Shown piece by piece: positions 29,277-39,315 of a stretch of DNA of 64,000 nt (position 1 is the stretch's first letter; each line of letters begins with the position of its first letter). The notes below the pieces were generated by a model. It saw only the letters and a program-made list of their open reading frames with translations. It did not search any database and had not been told where the DNA came from. A program made the position numbers and the translations under genes. The stretch is from an uncultured cyanobacterium. Lineage in GTDB: Bacteria; Cyanobacteriota; Cyanobacteriia; PCC-6307; Cyanobiaceae. The stretch lies in the NCBI GenBank assembly GCA_903858015.1, contig CAIOGZ010000012.1:1-64000 (forward strand), in the 5' to 3' direction.

Positions 29277-30161
29277 TTGGCTGAAGCAGGCGCCAGACTG
29301 GCCATCAGGTTGCTGCAGGACGCCGCCGAGCGCGGCGAGATCGACCCTTGGGATGTCGATGTGATCGCGGTGGTCGATGGCTTCCTAGACCAATTGCGCC
29401 AGCGCATTGCCCTGCCAAGGCTGATCGCCACCCGTGGCGGCAGCTTTGAGCGCGATCTGGCCGAGAGCAGCGAAGCCTTCTTGGCGGCCTCGGTGCTGGT
29501 GGGCCTGAAGGCGGAAGTGTTGGAGGCGGCCACCTTCCCTGCGCCGCAACCCGACTTCGAGGATCACTTCGACTTCGATCCTGGCGATGGCGAGCTCGGG
29601 CCCAGCGCCATGGTGCTGCCCCGCCGGCCAGAGACCCAGCTGCGGCGGCGGCCCGTGGCACCTCCACCGCTGCAACGGCCGGTGACCCTCGGCGAACTGA
29701 TCCGCCAGCTGGAGGAGATCGCCGAACGGCTGGAGCAGGAGGGGCCTGGGCCCCGCCAGCGCAACCGCAGCCGGGCCTACAGCGAGCGGGCGGCGATCGC
29801 CCAGGTGGCGGCCTTAGCGCACCGAGAAAAACTACCGGAGACCACGGCCGCCCTCAGCCTGTTTCTGATCGAATGGAGTCCTGCCCACGGCTGCCGCTGG
29901 GTGGGCTTTGACGACCTGGTGAACGCCTGGAGCGCTGCGGCCATCCTCTCGGACGAGGACCTTGATCGGGACCGGGTTGGCGTTTTTTGGGCCCTGCTTT
30001 TCCTCTCCGCCCAGGGCAAAGTGGAACTTCACCAGGAGGGCGGCTTATTTGGTGCGCTACAGCTGCGGCGCCTGGGGGAGGCCGAACAAACCAAGTTAGG
30101 GCCTATCTTGGCAACCCAGGGGCCAGATGGGGGGCCGGCTCTGCAAGTACGGGCGGCTTGA
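29277..30161 (+). CDS. scpA: Segregation and condensation protein A
   Basis: Kleisin that bridges the SMC dimer together with ScpB. Recognised from ARLAIRLLQDAAERGEIDPWDVDVIAVVDGFLDQL, the PLRI-like RQRIALPRLIATRGGSFERDLAESSEAFLAASVLV segment (both in part) and the C-terminal winged helix with VGVFWALLFLSAQGKVELHQEGGLFG. TTG start at 29277 lies directly before the conserved N-terminus; a longer N-terminus is possible. scpB and smc are not in the window. Confidence 0.88.
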   Translation: MAEAGARLAIRLLQDAAERGEIDPWDVDVIAVVDGFLDQLRQRIALPRLIATRGGSFERDLAESSEAFLAASVLVGLKAEVLEAATFPAPQPDFEDHFDFDPGDGELGPSAMVLPRRPETQLRRRPVAPPPLQRPVTLGELIRQLEEIAERLEQEGPGPRQRNRSRAYSERAAIAQVAALAHREKLPETTAALSLFLIEWSPAHGCRWVGFDDLVNAWSAAAILSDEDLDRDRVGVFWALLFLSAQGKVELHQEGGLFGALQLRRLGEAEQTKLGPILATQGPDGGPALQVRAA

Positions 30162-30207
30162 TCCGAGTCCTTAGGCTGGCCTCACCAAACTGAACAAGCC
30201 AACGCCG

Positions 30208-31386
30208 ATGAAGGCGATGATTCTGGCAGCGGGCAAGGGAACTCGGGTGCGGCCGATCACCCACACCACCCCCAAGCCGATGATCCCGATCCTGCAGAAG
30301 CCCGTGATGGAGTTTCTGCTCGAGTTGCTTCGCCAGCACGGCTTCGACCAGATCATGGTTAACGTGTCGCACCTGGCCGAGGAAATTGAAAACTATTTTC
30401 GAGATGGCCAGCGCTTTGGTGTTCAGATTGCCTATAGCTTTGAGGGCAGAATTGAAGACGGCGAGTTGATTGGAGATGCCATTGGCTCCGCCGGAGGATT
30501 GAAGCGAATCCAGGATTTTCAAGCCTTCTTTGATGACACCTTCGTGGTGCTCTGCGGCGATGCCCTGATCGACCTCGACCTCAGCGAAGCTGTTCGCCGT
30601 CACCGCGCCAAAGGGGCCATGGCCAGCCTGATCACCAAGCGGGTGCCCCATGACCAGGTAAGCAGCTATGGGGTCGTGGTGACGGACTCCGAAGGCCGGG
30701 TGCTGTCCTTCCAGGAGAAGCCCTCGGTCGAGGAAGCCGCTAGCGACATGATCAACACGGGCATCTACATCTTCGAGCCGGAGGTATTGGATTACATTCC
30801 CAGCGGCGAACCCTTTGACATTGGCTCCGACCTGTTCCCGAAGCTAGTCAAAGCCGGGGCACCCTTTTACGCCCTTCCCATGGAATTCGAATGGGTTGAT
30901 ATCGGCAAAGTTCCGGACTATTGGCAGGCAATTCGCAGTGTGCTTCAGGGCCATGTTCGCCAAGTTCAGATCCCTGGCGTCGAAGTGCGTCCAGGTATTT
31001 TCACTGGATTGAATGTAGCGGCTAATTGGGACAAAATCAATGTCGAAGGGCCGATTTATGTTGGTGGCATGAGCCGCATTGAGGATGGAGCCACGATCAT
31101 TGGCCCCGCCATGATCGGACCAAGCTGTCACATCTGCGAAGGTGCCACGATCGATAATTCAATTATTTTCGACTACTCGCGCATTGGTGCCGGCGTGCGC
31201 TTGGTTGAGAAGCTGGTGTATGGACGTTACTGCGTTGATCGCAATGGCGACCATTTTGATCTGCAAGAAGCGGCCCTCGACTGGCTGATTACCGATGCCC
31301 GCCGCCAGGATGTGCTGTCACCGTCGCCGCAGCAGAAGGCGATGGCCGAACTGCTGGGCAGCGATCTGGCCCTTAAGGCCAGCTGA
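30208..31386 (+). CDS. Nucleotidyltransferase family NDP-sugar pyrophosphorylase
   Basis: 392 residues. GT-A-like nucleotidyltransferase domain with MKAMILAAGKGTRVRPITHTTPKPMIPIL, CGDALIDLDLSEAV and VDIGKVPDYWQAI, followed from about residue 250 by a left-handed beta-helix of hexapeptide repeats (VEGPIYVGGMSRIEDGATIIGPAMIGPSC region). The arrangement matches mannose-1-phosphate guanylyltransferase-like enzymes making GDP- or UDP-sugars for polysaccharides; the sugar is not certain. From 30360 on, GC at third positions is lower than in neighbours. Confidence 0.85.
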   Translation: MKAMILAAGKGTRVRPITHTTPKPMIPILQKPVMEFLLELLRQHGFDQIMVNVSHLAEEIENYFRDGQRFGVQIAYSFEGRIEDGELIGDAIGSAGGLKRIQDFQAFFDDTFVVLCGDALIDLDLSEAVRRHRAKGAMASLITKRVPHDQVSSYGVVVTDSEGRVLSFQEKPSVEEAASDMINTGIYIFEPEVLDYIPSGEPFDIGSDLFPKLVKAGAPFYALPMEFEWVDIGKVPDYWQAIRSVLQGHVRQVQIPGVEVRPGIFTGLNVAANWDKINVEGPIYVGGMSRIEDGATIIGPAMIGPSCHICEGATIDNSIIFDYSRIGAGVRLVEKLVYGRYCVDRNGDHFDLQEAALDWLITDARRQDVLSPSPQQKAMAELLGSDLALKAS

Positions 31387-31407
31387 GCCCCCTAGCCAGC
31401 TGAACCT

Positions 31408-32367
31408 TCAACTCCTAGCGTGCAACTCACTTGTATCGGCCACCGCTGCTGAATCAATCGGCGCAATGCCTGCCAGGTCGAGGATGCGGGGGATCCTCTC
31501 CTCCGCCTTCACCGCCATCAAATGCACCCCCTGGGCGATCTGGCCGTAGTCCTGCACCTGCTCGGCGGCAATCACAATTCCCTCCTCGGCAGGATCCTGG
31601 GCTGCCTCCAGGCGGGCGATGATGGCTTCGGGGATGGAGGCCCCGGGCACCACGCGGTTGATGAAGCGCGCATTGCGGGCCGATTTCAGCAAAAACACCC
31701 CGGCCAGGACAGGTAAGCCGAGGGGAGCGCTGATCTCTTCAACAAAGCGCCGCAGGGCTGACGTATCCATCACCATCTGGGTCTGAATGAAGCTGGCTCC
31801 AGCCGCATGCTTGCGCCGCACCCGAGCAGCCAGGCCACTCCAACTCGGTGACTGGGGATCAGCCGCGGCACCAGCAAACAAGGCCGTGGGGCCATCGGGG
31901 AGAACGCCCTGAACAGGATCCAGGCCGGCATTACAACGGGCCACCAACTGAAGCAGACGCACCGCCTCCAGCTCATTCACCGGCCGGGCAGCGGGCTGGT
32001 CCCCCGCCCGCACCGGATCTCCTGTCAGGCAGAGGAGGTTGGGGATGCCGAGGGCATGGGCCCCGAGCAGATCAGCCTGCAGGGCGATCCGGTTACGGTC
32101 GCGGCAGGTCATCTGCAGCACGGGCTCGATGCCAACCTCCAGCAGCAGCCGACACAGGGCCAGGCTGCTCATCCGCATGACGGCCCGGCTGCCATCGGTC
32201 ACGTTGACGGCATGGACCCGATCGCGCAGCTCAGCGGCGACCGCCACGGCTCGCGAAGCATCCCCGCCCCGGGGCGGGGTGACTTCCGCGGTCACCACGA
32301 ACCGCCCGTTGTTTAGCGCAGCCTGAAGCAGCACATACCCCCCTTGCCGCAACCCATCATGCAGCAC
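31408..32367 (-). CDS. metF: Methylenetetrahydrofolate reductase
   Basis: Reduces methylene-THF to methyl-THF for methionine synthesis, with FAD. Recognised from FVVTAEVTPPRGGDA (catalytic Glu), VNVTDGSRAVMRMSSLALCRLL, LQMTCRDRNRIALQADLLGAHALGIPNLLCLTGD and FIQTQMVMD. The GTG at 32367 is one of two possible starts, the other being GTG at 32334. Only about 40-70 bp separate it from the divergent LuxR-type gene, so their promoters overlap. Confidence 0.9.
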   Translation of the reverse strand: MLHDGLRQGGYVLLQAALNNGRFVVTAEVTPPRGGDASRAVAVAAELRDRVHAVNVTDGSRAVMRMSSLALCRLLLEVGIEPVLQMTCRDRNRIALQADLLGAHALGIPNLLCLTGDPVRAGDQPAARPVNELEAVRLLQLVARCNAGLDPVQGVLPDGPTALFAGAAADPQSPSWSGLAARVRRKHAAGASFIQTQMVMDTSALRRFVEEISAPLGLPVLAGVFLLKSARNARFINRVVPGASIPEAIIARLEAAQDPAEEGIVIAAEQVQDYGQIAQGVHLMAVKAEERIPRILDLAGIAPIDSAAVADTSELHARS

Positions 32368-32406
32368 CGAGGCTGCCTAGACTACGCAATGTAGGAGGGC
32401 TAAGGC

Positions 32407-32778
32407 ATGGGAGAGCGTGGGATAGCGGACAACACCAGGCCAGCACCCGGGCTCGGGGAGCCTGGCTTGGCAGCCGGTTTGCACGTGGCTGGGCGCACAG
32501 ACCTTTCGGAGCGGGAAGTGGAGATCGTGGAGTTGGTGGCGACAGGCCTCACCAACCAGGAGATCGCCGCTCAGCTGATGATCAGCAAGCGCACCGTGGA
32601 CAACCATGTCAGCAATATCTTTACCAAAACCGGCGCCAAGAATCGGGTGGCCCTCCTTAACTGGGCCATGGATAATGGAAAAATTTGCCGCGATGGTTTC
32701 AACTGCTGCCTTCTACCGCCATCCGAACCAGCGGGGCTGCTGAAGGGGCCAAGGGACCCATCCAAATCAAGGTTCTGA
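32407..32778 (+). CDS. Small LuxR-type transcriptional regulator, PedR-like
   Basis: 123 residues, with a GerE/LuxR helix-turn-helix (LSEREVEIVELVATGLTNQEIAAQLMISKRTVDNHVSNIFTKTG in part) and no receiver domain. The tail NWAMDNGKICRDGFNCC carries three cysteines. This matches the small stand-alone LuxR proteins of cyanobacteria related to PedR, which in Synechocystis is controlled by thioredoxin through a cysteine. GGAGG 8-9 bases before the ATG serves as ribosome-binding site. Its last 12 bases overlap the convergent CYTH gene. Confidence 0.82.
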   Translation: MGERGIADNTRPAPGLGEPGLAAGLHVAGRTDLSEREVEIVELVATGLTNQEIAAQLMISKRTVDNHVSNIFTKTGAKNRVALLNWAMDNGKICRDGFNCCLLPPSEPAGLLKGPRDPSKSRF

Positions 32779-33360
32779 AGTGTCCGGATCTCCGGGATTG
32801 CTAGGCATCAACAGGGCCTGACGCTGCTCCGTGCTCCAGCGAGCGAGGGGATGGTGCGCCAGGGCAGCATTGCTGAGACCATGCTGGCCAGTGAGTTCCT
32901 TGACGCACCAAGACGGCAGCTGCAGGGGCTGATCAGCGCTAACCAACTCCACCTCCGCCACCACCAAGGGGGAATTGTCGCCCTCAAACACATCAAGCAC
33001 CCAATCGCCTCCGGGCAGATCAAGGCCATAGCGACGCTTGATCAGCCAAGCCGAGCTGAGCTTGAGCAGAGTTTCGGCATCGGCAAGGGGAATCGGGTAC
33101 TCAAACTCCAAGCGCGTCAGGGCTGGTCCGGCGCTGCCTTCTGGCGGAGCAGCCTTGATGGTGAGGTGAGCTGCGGGGATGGGCTGGCTCCCAGCCAGCG
33201 GCTGGTGGCCCTCAGCCAGCGGCTGGCTGATGCGAACGCGCAGGGTGAGTCCATCGGCAGCGCTGACCAAATAGCCCTGCCGCAGCCTTTGCTGCCAGCG
33301 GCTATGGCGACGCCATTGGTCGCCGGCCACCAAAAAACGCCGCTCAATCTCCAGTGCCAA
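32767..33360 (-). CDS. CYTH domain protein (class IV adenylate cyclase / triphosphatase family)
   Basis: About 197 residues. The family signature ALEIERRFLV (ExExK-like EIERRF) opens the domain; RLRQGYL, LTLRVRIS, LTIKAAPP, RLEFEYPIPLADAETLL, KRRYGL and WVLDVFEGDNSPLVVAEVEL follow in the right order for the CYTH tunnel. Bacterial members are mostly inorganic triphosphatases. A TTG at 33360 beside the motif is taken as start, because the longer frame enters nadK. It lies downstream of nadK in the ndhA-I-G-E-nadK run. Confidence 0.85.
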   Translation of the reverse strand: MALEIERRFLVAGDQWRRHSRWQQRLRQGYLVSAADGLTLRVRISQPLAEGHQPLAGSQPIPAAHLTIKAAPPEGSAGPALTRLEFEYPIPLADAETLLKLSSAWLIKRRYGLDLPGGDWVLDVFEGDNSPLVVAEVELVSADQPLQLPSWCVKELTGQHGLSNAALAHHPLARWSTEQRQALLMPSNPGDPDTSEP

Positions 33361-33440
33361 GCTGCTGCAGCGTCTGATCGCCGGGTTGAAACCAACGCCA
33401 TTGTGGAGCAGCCCAGCAACCCCAAGGAAGGGCAGGGAAG

Positions 33441-34364
33441 TCAGTTGGGGGACGACTCGTCGTTGCTGAAGCTGCCAGCCCAATGCAACTTGTGGGTCAG
33501 GGTGCGGTAATAGGAGGGGCTCTGCTCCAGCTGCAGCAGCAGGGCTGGATCGGGCCCCTGCTGCACCACACAGCGATCACCGGGATCGAGCAGGCTGGCG
33601 TGGGTGCCATCTTTCCAGAGCTTCACCCGCCGGCTGCCCTCCCCCAGGGGCCAGACCGTCAGCCGCGAGCGGGGCGGCACCACCACGGCCCGGCTGGACA
33701 GGCTCATCGGGCAGATCGGATTGACCACGATCGCCTCGATACCGGGATGAAGGATCGGCCCGCCCGCCGCCATGGCATAACCCGTTGAGCCGGTTGGGGT
33801 GGCGATGATCAGGCCGTCGCCGCGGTACTGGTCGACAACCTCGCCATCGATCTCAAGCTCCAGCCAACAGGTTGGCGAGACCGCATCAAGGCAAGGACGG
33901 AAATAAAAATCGTTGAGTGCACAGTGGGTCCCATCCGCATCGGCATCGCCCCGCTGGATCCGGGCCTCCAGCATCATCCGGCGCTCTAGGGCAAAGCGAT
34001 CTTCCCGCAGCCGTTGCCAGAGGCCGACTTCCCTGGGGTCCTCGCCCGTAAGCCGCAGCAGACCGGGCTCGTGGGTGAGGAAACCCAGGTGACCGCCCAC
34101 ATTGAAACTAAGCAGCGGAACCTGGTGGCTGGCCAGATGGCGGGCGGCCCCTAGCACGGTGCCATCCCCCCCCAACACCAGGGCCAAGTCGGGCGGGCCA
34201 GGTTCGGTGGCCAGCAAGGCCGGCAAAGGATTGTCCACCAGGCTGGTGCAGGCCACCTTGACCCGGCTACCCCGGGCGCCAAAATCTTCGGCGCAGCGTC
34301 GGGCCCGGGTTTGGGCAGCCTGGCTGCCACTGCGTACGATCAACCAAACCGTATCCAAGCGCAT
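33441..34364 (-). CDS. nadK: NAD kinase
   Basis: Makes NADP from NAD with ATP or polyphosphate. Contains [18 protein letters not shown] (GGDGT), [40 protein letters not shown] and [17 protein letters not shown]. The ATG at 34364 ([13 protein letters not shown]) is preferred over one seven codons upstream. It begins 40 bp after ndhE and is likely part of the ndh operon. Cyanobacteria usually have two NAD kinases; this copy's class is not assigned. Confidence 0.93.
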   Translation of the reverse strand: MRLDTVWLIVRSGSQAAQTRARRCAEDFGARGSRVKVACTSLVDNPLPALLATEPGPPDLALVLGGDGTVLGAARHLASHQVPLLSFNVGGHLGFLTHEPGLLRLTGEDPREVGLWQRLREDRFALERRMMLEARIQRGDADADGTHCALNDFYFRPCLDAVSPTCWLELEIDGEVVDQYRGDGLIIATPTGSTGYAMAAGGPILHPGIEAIVVNPICPMSLSSRAVVVPPRSRLTVWPLGEGSRRVKLWKDGTHASLLDPGDRCVVQQGPDPALLLQLEQSPSYYRTLTHKLHWAGSFSNDESSPN

Positions 34365-34403
34365 GGAGCCTTTCCCCCCGTTCAACCAGCGGCAAATTGG
34401 GCA

Positions 34404-34751
34404 CTACCAGCGCAGCAAATTGAACCGCTCCATGTCGACGGTCTCGCGGTTTCGGTAGAGGGAGAGCAGTATCGCTAGCCCAACCGCAGCCTCGGCAGCG
34501 GCCACGGTGATCACGAAGATCGCAAACACCTGGCCACGGATCAACTGGCCATCGAGGTAGTTGGAGAAGGCCATCAAGTTGAGGTTGACGGCATTGAGCA
34601 TCAGCTCGATGCTCATCAATACCCGTACTGCGTTGCGGCTATTGATCAGTCCCCAAACGCCGGTGCAGAACAGCACGGCCGCCAGGACAAGGTAGGCCTG
34701 CAGGGGGATGGACCCGTTGGCGAGGCCTGGGATGGACAGGGCGAAGGTCAT
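34404..34751 (-). CDS. ndhE: NAD(P)H-quinone oxidoreductase subunit 4L
   Basis: 115-residue membrane subunit (NuoK homologue) with three helices. [22 protein letters not shown] carries the conserved membrane glutamate, and [24 protein letters not shown] the second. Its ATG overlaps the ndhG stop by 4 bases. Confidence 0.95.
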   Translation of the reverse strand: MTFALSIPGLANGSIPLQAYLVLAAVLFCTGVWGLINSRNAVRVLMSIELMLNAVNLNLMAFSNYLDGQLIRGQVFAIFVITVAAAEAAVGLAILLSLYRNRETVDMERFNLLRW

Positions 34752-35362
34752 GGGGTCTTCTCCAGGGCGCGTTGCTCGAGCAATAGGGGGGTGCGGGCCT
34801 TTTCGATCAAGCCCTGATCGACAGGTTCTCCGGTGATCACATCGCTGCTGAAAACATCACGACGGGCCAGCACGATGGCACCGATCATGGCCATCAGCAG
34901 CAGCACGGAAGCGAGCTCAAACGGCAGCAGGTAGTCGCTGAAGAGGTGTTCGCCGATCCGAACCGTGGCCTCCTCCCCCACCGGCAGCGGACCGGGCAGG
35001 GCCCAGTTGGTGGTGAAGGCCACCCGCAGCAGCAGACCAAACAGACCGAGGCAAACGGCAGCAGAAAGCAGCCGGCGCAAGGCCAGACCAGGGATAGCGG
35101 CCAGGGTTTCCTTTTTATTCACGAGCATGATCGCAAACAAAATCAACACATTCACGGCGCCTACATAGACCAGCACCTGGGCGGCGGCAACGAAACTAGC
35201 GTTCAGCAGCAGGTACAGTCCAGCTACCGAAAGGAAGACGCCTCCCAGCAAGAAGGCTGAATAAACGATATTGGGCAGCAGCACCACCCCCAGGGAACCC
35301 AGCACCAAGGTGGTGGAGAGCACCAAGAAGCAGATCAGCTCGGTTGTGGAGGCGATGGTCAT
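34748..35362 (-). CDS. ndhG: NAD(P)H-quinone oxidoreductase subunit 6
   Basis: 204-residue NuoJ-like membrane subunit with five helices. [26 protein letters not shown] is the conserved pi-bulge helix region (shown in part) and [18 protein letters not shown] the last helix. Start overlaps the ndhI stop by 4 bases. Confidence 0.94.
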   Translation of the reverse strand: MTIASTTELICFLVLSTTLVLGSLGVVLLPNIVYSAFLLGGVFLSVAGLYLLLNASFVAAAQVLVYVGAVNVLILFAIMLVNKKETLAAIPGLALRRLLSAAVCLGLFGLLLRVAFTTNWALPGPLPVGEEATVRIGEHLFSDYLLPFELASVLLLMAMIGAIVLARRDVFSSDVITGEPVDQGLIEKARTPLLLEQRALEKTP

Positions 35363-36033
35363 GCGTCGTTAGCTGCGGCGGAGTCAGCGGGGTCAGGGGC
35401 GCCCGGGGCATCAGCCCGGCTGGGGGTGGCGGCAGGGGCGGCCGCAGCGTTTTGAACCAGAGTTTCGAGCACCTGCTCGGGGAGTCTGCCCACCCGCGGC
35501 GCGGTGGAGGCCACGCCGTGGGGGTCCATCACCCCCTTGGGCAGGTAGGCCAGTTCGCGCAGGGGCTGCACCGACGGATCACTGGTCACACTGGTCGGAA
35601 GGCGGCCGAGGGCGATGTTGTCGTAGTTGAGGCTGTGGCGGTCGAAGGCAGCCAGCTCATACTCTTCGGTCATCGAGAGGCAGTTGGTGGGGCAGTACTC
35701 GACGCAATTGCCACAGAAGATGCAAACTCCGAAATCAATCGAATAGTTGCGAAGCTCCTTCTTCTTCGTGGCCTTGTTCATCACCCAGTCCACCACAGGC
35801 AGGTTGATCGGACAGACCCGAACACAAACCTCACAGGCGATGCACTTGTCAAACTCATAATGGATGCGACCGCGGTACCGCTCCGAGGGGATCAGCTTTT
35901 CGTAGGGGTACTGCACCGTGATCGGCCGACGGCGGAGGTGGTCGAAGGTGACCCCCAGGCCCTGGGTGATGTACTTAGCGGCTCCGACCGCATCCTGGGT
36001 GTAGTCGCCGACTTTTTTGAGAAACCCGAACAT
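35359..36033 (-). CDS. ndhI: NAD(P)H-quinone oxidoreductase subunit I
   Basis: Ferredoxin-like subunit carrying two [4Fe-4S] clusters. Both motifs are intact: [12 protein letters not shown] and [15 protein letters not shown] at 36033 ([20 protein letters not shown]) is the canonical start; the frame open further upstream is ignored. An Ala/Pro/Asp-rich tail of about 40 residues extends past the conserved domain. Confidence 0.95.
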   Translation of the reverse strand: MFGFLKKVGDYTQDAVGAAKYITQGLGVTFDHLRRRPITVQYPYEKLIPSERYRGRIHYEFDKCIACEVCVRVCPINLPVVDWVMNKATKKKELRNYSIDFGVCIFCGNCVEYCPTNCLSMTEEYELAAFDRHSLNYDNIALGRLPTSVTSDPSVQPLRELAYLPKGVMDPHGVASTAPRVGRLPEQVLETLVQNAAAAPAATPSRADAPGAPDPADSAAANDA

Positions 36034-36143
36034 GGGGAAGGGAAGCTCAGGGAACGGGGTTGGCCACCATGATGGCGGTCCGGGGGACGAGCTGCCGGCT
36101 AAGGCCAACGTCTGACATCGGGCCAGCCAGCCGGGGCGGGGCT

Positions 36144-37280
36144 TCAGCCGCCGAAGGCGGCCGGGAAGGCCAGCTTCAGGGCCGCGGTGATCAGCAGGTT
36201 GACCAGGGCCACCGGCAGCAGAAACTTCCAGCCCAGGTCGAGCAGCTGGTCAATCCTCACCCTCGGCACGGTCCAGCGCAACAGGATGGCGAAGAACACC
36301 AGCAGGTAGGCCTTCAGCACGGTCATCACGATGCCGAGGCTGCCGGTGATCACCTGAACCAGCGGGGCCTCTACCGACTGACCGATCAGGTGGGCCAGCC
36401 ACTCGACCGGGATCGGAAAGCTCCAGCCGCCCAGATAGAGCACCGACACCAACAGGGCCGAAAGCACCAGGTTGATGTAGCTGCCCAGGTAAAATAGGGC
36501 GAACTTCATACCGGAATACTCGGTCTGGTAGCCGGCCACCAGCTCCTCCTCGGCCTCGGGAAGGTCGAAGGGCAGGCGTTCGCACTCGGCCAGGGCGCAG
36601 ATCCAGAAGATCAGAAAGCCCACCGGCTGGCGCCAGATGTTCCAGCTCAAGATCCCCGCTCCGGTCTGCTGGTTGACGATGTCGACGGTGCTGAGCGAGT
36701 TGCTCATCATCACGATCGCCAAAACGCTCAGGGCCAGCGGGATTTCGTAGCTGATCGACTGGGCGGCGGCCCTCAGCCCGCCGAGTAGCGAATATTTGTT
36801 GTTACTGGAATAGCCACTCATCAACAGGCCGATCGGCTGAATGCTACTGAGGGCAATCCAAAGAAACACCCCGACACCGACGTTGCTGATCAACAGGTTC
36901 TGGCCGAAGGGAACCACCAGCCAGCTGAGGATCACGGGCACCAGCACCAGCACCGGGCCGAGGGTGAACAGCAGCCCATCGGCTTTGGCCGGGATGATGT
37001 CTTCCTTGAACAGGAGCTTGAGGCCATCGGCCATCGGCTGCAGCACGCCGAGGGCGCCGGCGTACTCCGGCCCGATCCGCTGCTGCACGGCGGCTGAGAT
37101 TTTTCGCTCCAGCCAAACATTGACCAAAACCCCCACCACCGCAGCCACCAGCACGGTGAGCATCGGCAGGGGTAACCAGAGGAGCTGGGCCAGTCCCTGG
37201 CTCAATCCGAGCCCTTCAAGCAGCTCGAGAAAGCTGGACTGAAGATCGAGGCCCGGAGTCACGACCGCAAAGGTCAGCAT
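36144..37280 (-). CDS. ndhA: NAD(P)H-quinone oxidoreductase subunit 1
   Basis: 378-residue NuoH homologue forming part of the quinone channel, eight helices. Recognised from [63 protein letters not shown] and [24 protein letters not shown] (in parts). ATG at 37280; the frame stays open to 38357 through gltA, which is a shadow. First of ndhA-I-G-E. Confidence 0.95.
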   Translation of the reverse strand: MLTFAVVTPGLDLQSSFLELLEGLGLSQGLAQLLWLPLPMLTVLVAAVVGVLVNVWLERKISAAVQQRIGPEYAGALGVLQPMADGLKLLFKEDIIPAKADGLLFTLGPVLVLVPVILSWLVVPFGQNLLISNVGVGVFLWIALSSIQPIGLLMSGYSSNNKYSLLGGLRAAAQSISYEIPLALSVLAIVMMSNSLSTVDIVNQQTGAGILSWNIWRQPVGFLIFWICALAECERLPFDLPEAEEELVAGYQTEYSGMKFALFYLGSYINLVLSALLVSVLYLGGWSFPIPVEWLAHLIGQSVEAPLVQVITGSLGIVMTVLKAYLLVFFAILLRWTVPRVRIDQLLDLGWKFLLPVALVNLLITAALKLAFPAAFGG

Positions 37281-37369
37281 GGCGGGTGGGGTCAGGTGGA
37301 TGGACGTTAGGGCCGCCCCGGCCTGCTGGGGTGGGGTGGCTGGGCTGGGGCTGGCTGGGCTGGGACCAA

Positions 37370-38626
37370 TCAGCTCGACGCGGGGCGGCTCTCCAGGGGG
37401 AGCCAGGGCCGTTCGGGCGATCCGGTGTAGATCTGGGTGGGACGATAAATTCGATTGGCGCCGAGCTGCTCGCGCCAATGGGCCAACCAACCGGCGGTGC
37501 GGGCGATGGCAAAAATCGGCGTGAACAGGTCGCGGGGGATGCCGAGCTTGCGATACACCAGCCCAGAGTAAAAATCCACGTTGGGGTAGATGCCTTTGGG
37601 GCCTAGCCGCTCGGCCGCCACCGCTTCTAGCCGTCGGGCAACGTCGTACATGGCGTCTTGGCCGAAGCGGAGAAACAGATCCTCGGCCAGGCCCTGCAAA
37701 ATGACGGCCCGGGGATCTTTGACCCGATATTCGCGGTGCCCGAATCCCATGATCTTCTGTTTGCTGGCCATCGCCTGATCCAGCCAGCTTTCGACCCGAT
37801 CCACGCTGCCGATCTGCTCCAGCATGTCGAGGACGTCCTCGTTGGCGCCGCCGTGCAGGGGGCCGGCCAGGGTTCCCACCGCCGAAGCCACCACGGCGTA
37901 GGGATCGGTGAGGGTGCTGGCGGTGACGCGGGCACTGAAGGTGCTGGCGTTGAGGCTGTGCTCGGCGTGGAGGATCAGGCAAGCATCGAAGATGCGCGCC
38001 GCCATCGGATCGGGCTCGCGCTCGGTGAGCATGTAAAGAAAGTTGGCCGAGTAGGCGAGGTCGTCGCGGGGCTGAATTGGATCTTGACCTTTGCGGATCA
38101 GCTGGAAGGCCGCCACCATCGTGGGGATCTTGGCGATCAGCCGCACAACAGCCTCGGTAATGTACTGGGGGTCGTATAGGGCTCGCCTGGAGTAAAACAG
38201 CCCCAACGAAGCGGCGCTGGCCTGCAGGGCATCCATCGGATGGCCAGAGGCCGGGAAGCACTTCATCATGTCGCGGATGCGAAAGCTCACCCGCCGGTGC
38301 ATCTGTACCTCCTGCTGGAAGTTGTTGAGTTGGAAGATGGTGGGCAACTCCCCCCAAATCAACAGGTAGGCCGTTTCCAGGAAGCTGCTGTGGGCGGCGA
38401 GCTGATTGACCGGCACCCCGCGATAGGTGAGCACCCCTCGCTGACCGTCGATATCACAGATGGCCGACTGGGTGGCGGGCACGCCCTCCAGACCTGGGCG
38501 AAAGACAGACCCCAGGGCAACGGCCGCTGGCACCGGGGGGGCACCGCCATCGTTGGGCCCGGCGGCGTTGGGCCCAACCGCGTTGGAGGTTGCGGTGGCT
38601 GCCTCAGGGGTGGGTTTCGCCGCCAT
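37370..38626 (-). CDS. gltA: Citrate synthase
   Basis: 418 residues. Condenses acetyl-CoA and oxaloacetate. Active-site histidines are in [16 protein letters not shown] and [15 protein letters not shown], with Asp in [14 protein letters not shown] poorly conserved Ala/Pro/Gly-rich N-terminus of about 35 residues precedes the core. Stands 89 bp upstream of ndhA on the same strand. A C-rich repeat follows its stop codon. Confidence 0.95.
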   Translation of the reverse strand: MAAKPTPEAATATSNAVGPNAAGPNDGGAPPVPAAVALGSVFRPGLEGVPATQSAICDIDGQRGVLTYRGVPVNQLAAHSSFLETAYLLIWGELPTIFQLNNFQQEVQMHRRVSFRIRDMMKCFPASGHPMDALQASAASLGLFYSRRALYDPQYITEAVVRLIAKIPTMVAAFQLIRKGQDPIQPRDDLAYSANFLYMLTEREPDPMAARIFDACLILHAEHSLNASTFSARVTASTLTDPYAVVASAVGTLAGPLHGGANEDVLDMLEQIGSVDRVESWLDQAMASKQKIMGFGHREYRVKDPRAVILQGLAEDLFLRFGQDAMYDVARRLEAVAAERLGPKGIYPNVDFYSGLVYRKLGIPRDLFTPIFAIARTAGWLAHWREQLGANRIYRPTQIYTGSPERPWLPLESRPASS

Positions 38627-38713
38627 ACCAAATGCCGTGGTTTCCGGAAGCTCTCAACCTAGGGGTGGGCAGGCACGCCCGCAGTAGCCCTGAATGCCGG
38701 CGCCGGCCGCCGC

Positions 38714-39274
38714 TCAGGCCAGCAAAGCCCGGGGGGTCAGCAGCAGGCGCAGCTGCCAATAGCCCGCCGCGGCCCGGTCCTGGGCGGCAACCGTGGCGGG
38801 CCCTGGCAGCTCCAGCAGGGCGAGGCCGGCCTTGCGCAGCGTGATCGATCCTGGCGGTGCGCCCACGAGTTGGGACGCGAGCTGCCCCAAGTCGGGTTCA
38901 TGGCCCACCAGGGCGAGCCGCAGCGGCGGGGCTTGCAGCGAAGGGTCTTGCAGCGGGGTTGGGGCGGCCGAGGCAGCCAGCCAGAGCGCCAGCAGGGGCA
39001 GGGGATCGGCCTCGGGCTGCAGGGCCGTGGCCAGCTCCAGGCCGTTGGCAAGCCCCTTCGCCACGGCGATCTCGGCGGTCTGGCGGGCGCGCAGCAACGG
39101 CGAGGCAACCAAGCGCTCGACCTGCAGACCGATGGCCACGGCCCGCTCCAGCACCGCTGCGGTGCGCTGGCGACCGGCCTGGGTCAGGGCCCGCTCCCGA
39201 TCGGGCCGATCATCGCTGCGCTCTTCGGCGATGCCATGGCGAACAAGCAGAAGTTGGGGTCCAGCAGCTGCCAT
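38714..39274 (-). CDS. sixA: Phosphohistidine phosphatase SixA
   Basis: 186 residues. Histidine phosphatase with LLLVRHGIAEERSDDRPDRERALTQAG (RHG nucleophile), SPLLRARQTAEI and VGHEPDLGQLASQLVG (second His). SixA dephosphorylates HPt domains or phosphotransferase-system proteins. Lies between the DUF3352 gene and gltA on one strand. Confidence 0.9.
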   Translation of the reverse strand: MAAAGPQLLLVRHGIAEERSDDRPDRERALTQAGRQRTAAVLERAVAIGLQVERLVASPLLRARQTAEIAVAKGLANGLELATALQPEADPLPLLALWLAASAAPTPLQDPSLQAPPLRLALVGHEPDLGQLASQLVGAPPGSITLRKAGLALLELPGPATVAAQDRAAAGYWQLRLLLTPRALLA

Positions 39275-39315
39275 GGGGGGCTACTCCTTGGGGGGTTGGG
39301 GCGCGGTGTGTGGTT

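Noticed and set aside
37281-38357. The ndhA frame stays open upstream for another 360 codons, suggesting a fusion protein
   Set aside because: This part is antisense-frame shadow inside gltA on the same strand; its sequence is Arg/Pro/Gly-rich without homology, and ndhA has a canonical ATG at 37280.
36144-38626. gltA and the ndh genes as one functional operon specific to this organism
   Set aside because: Spacing of 89 bp allows either read-through or a separate promoter; sequence alone does not decide, and the order is, from memory, ordinary for picocyanobacteria.
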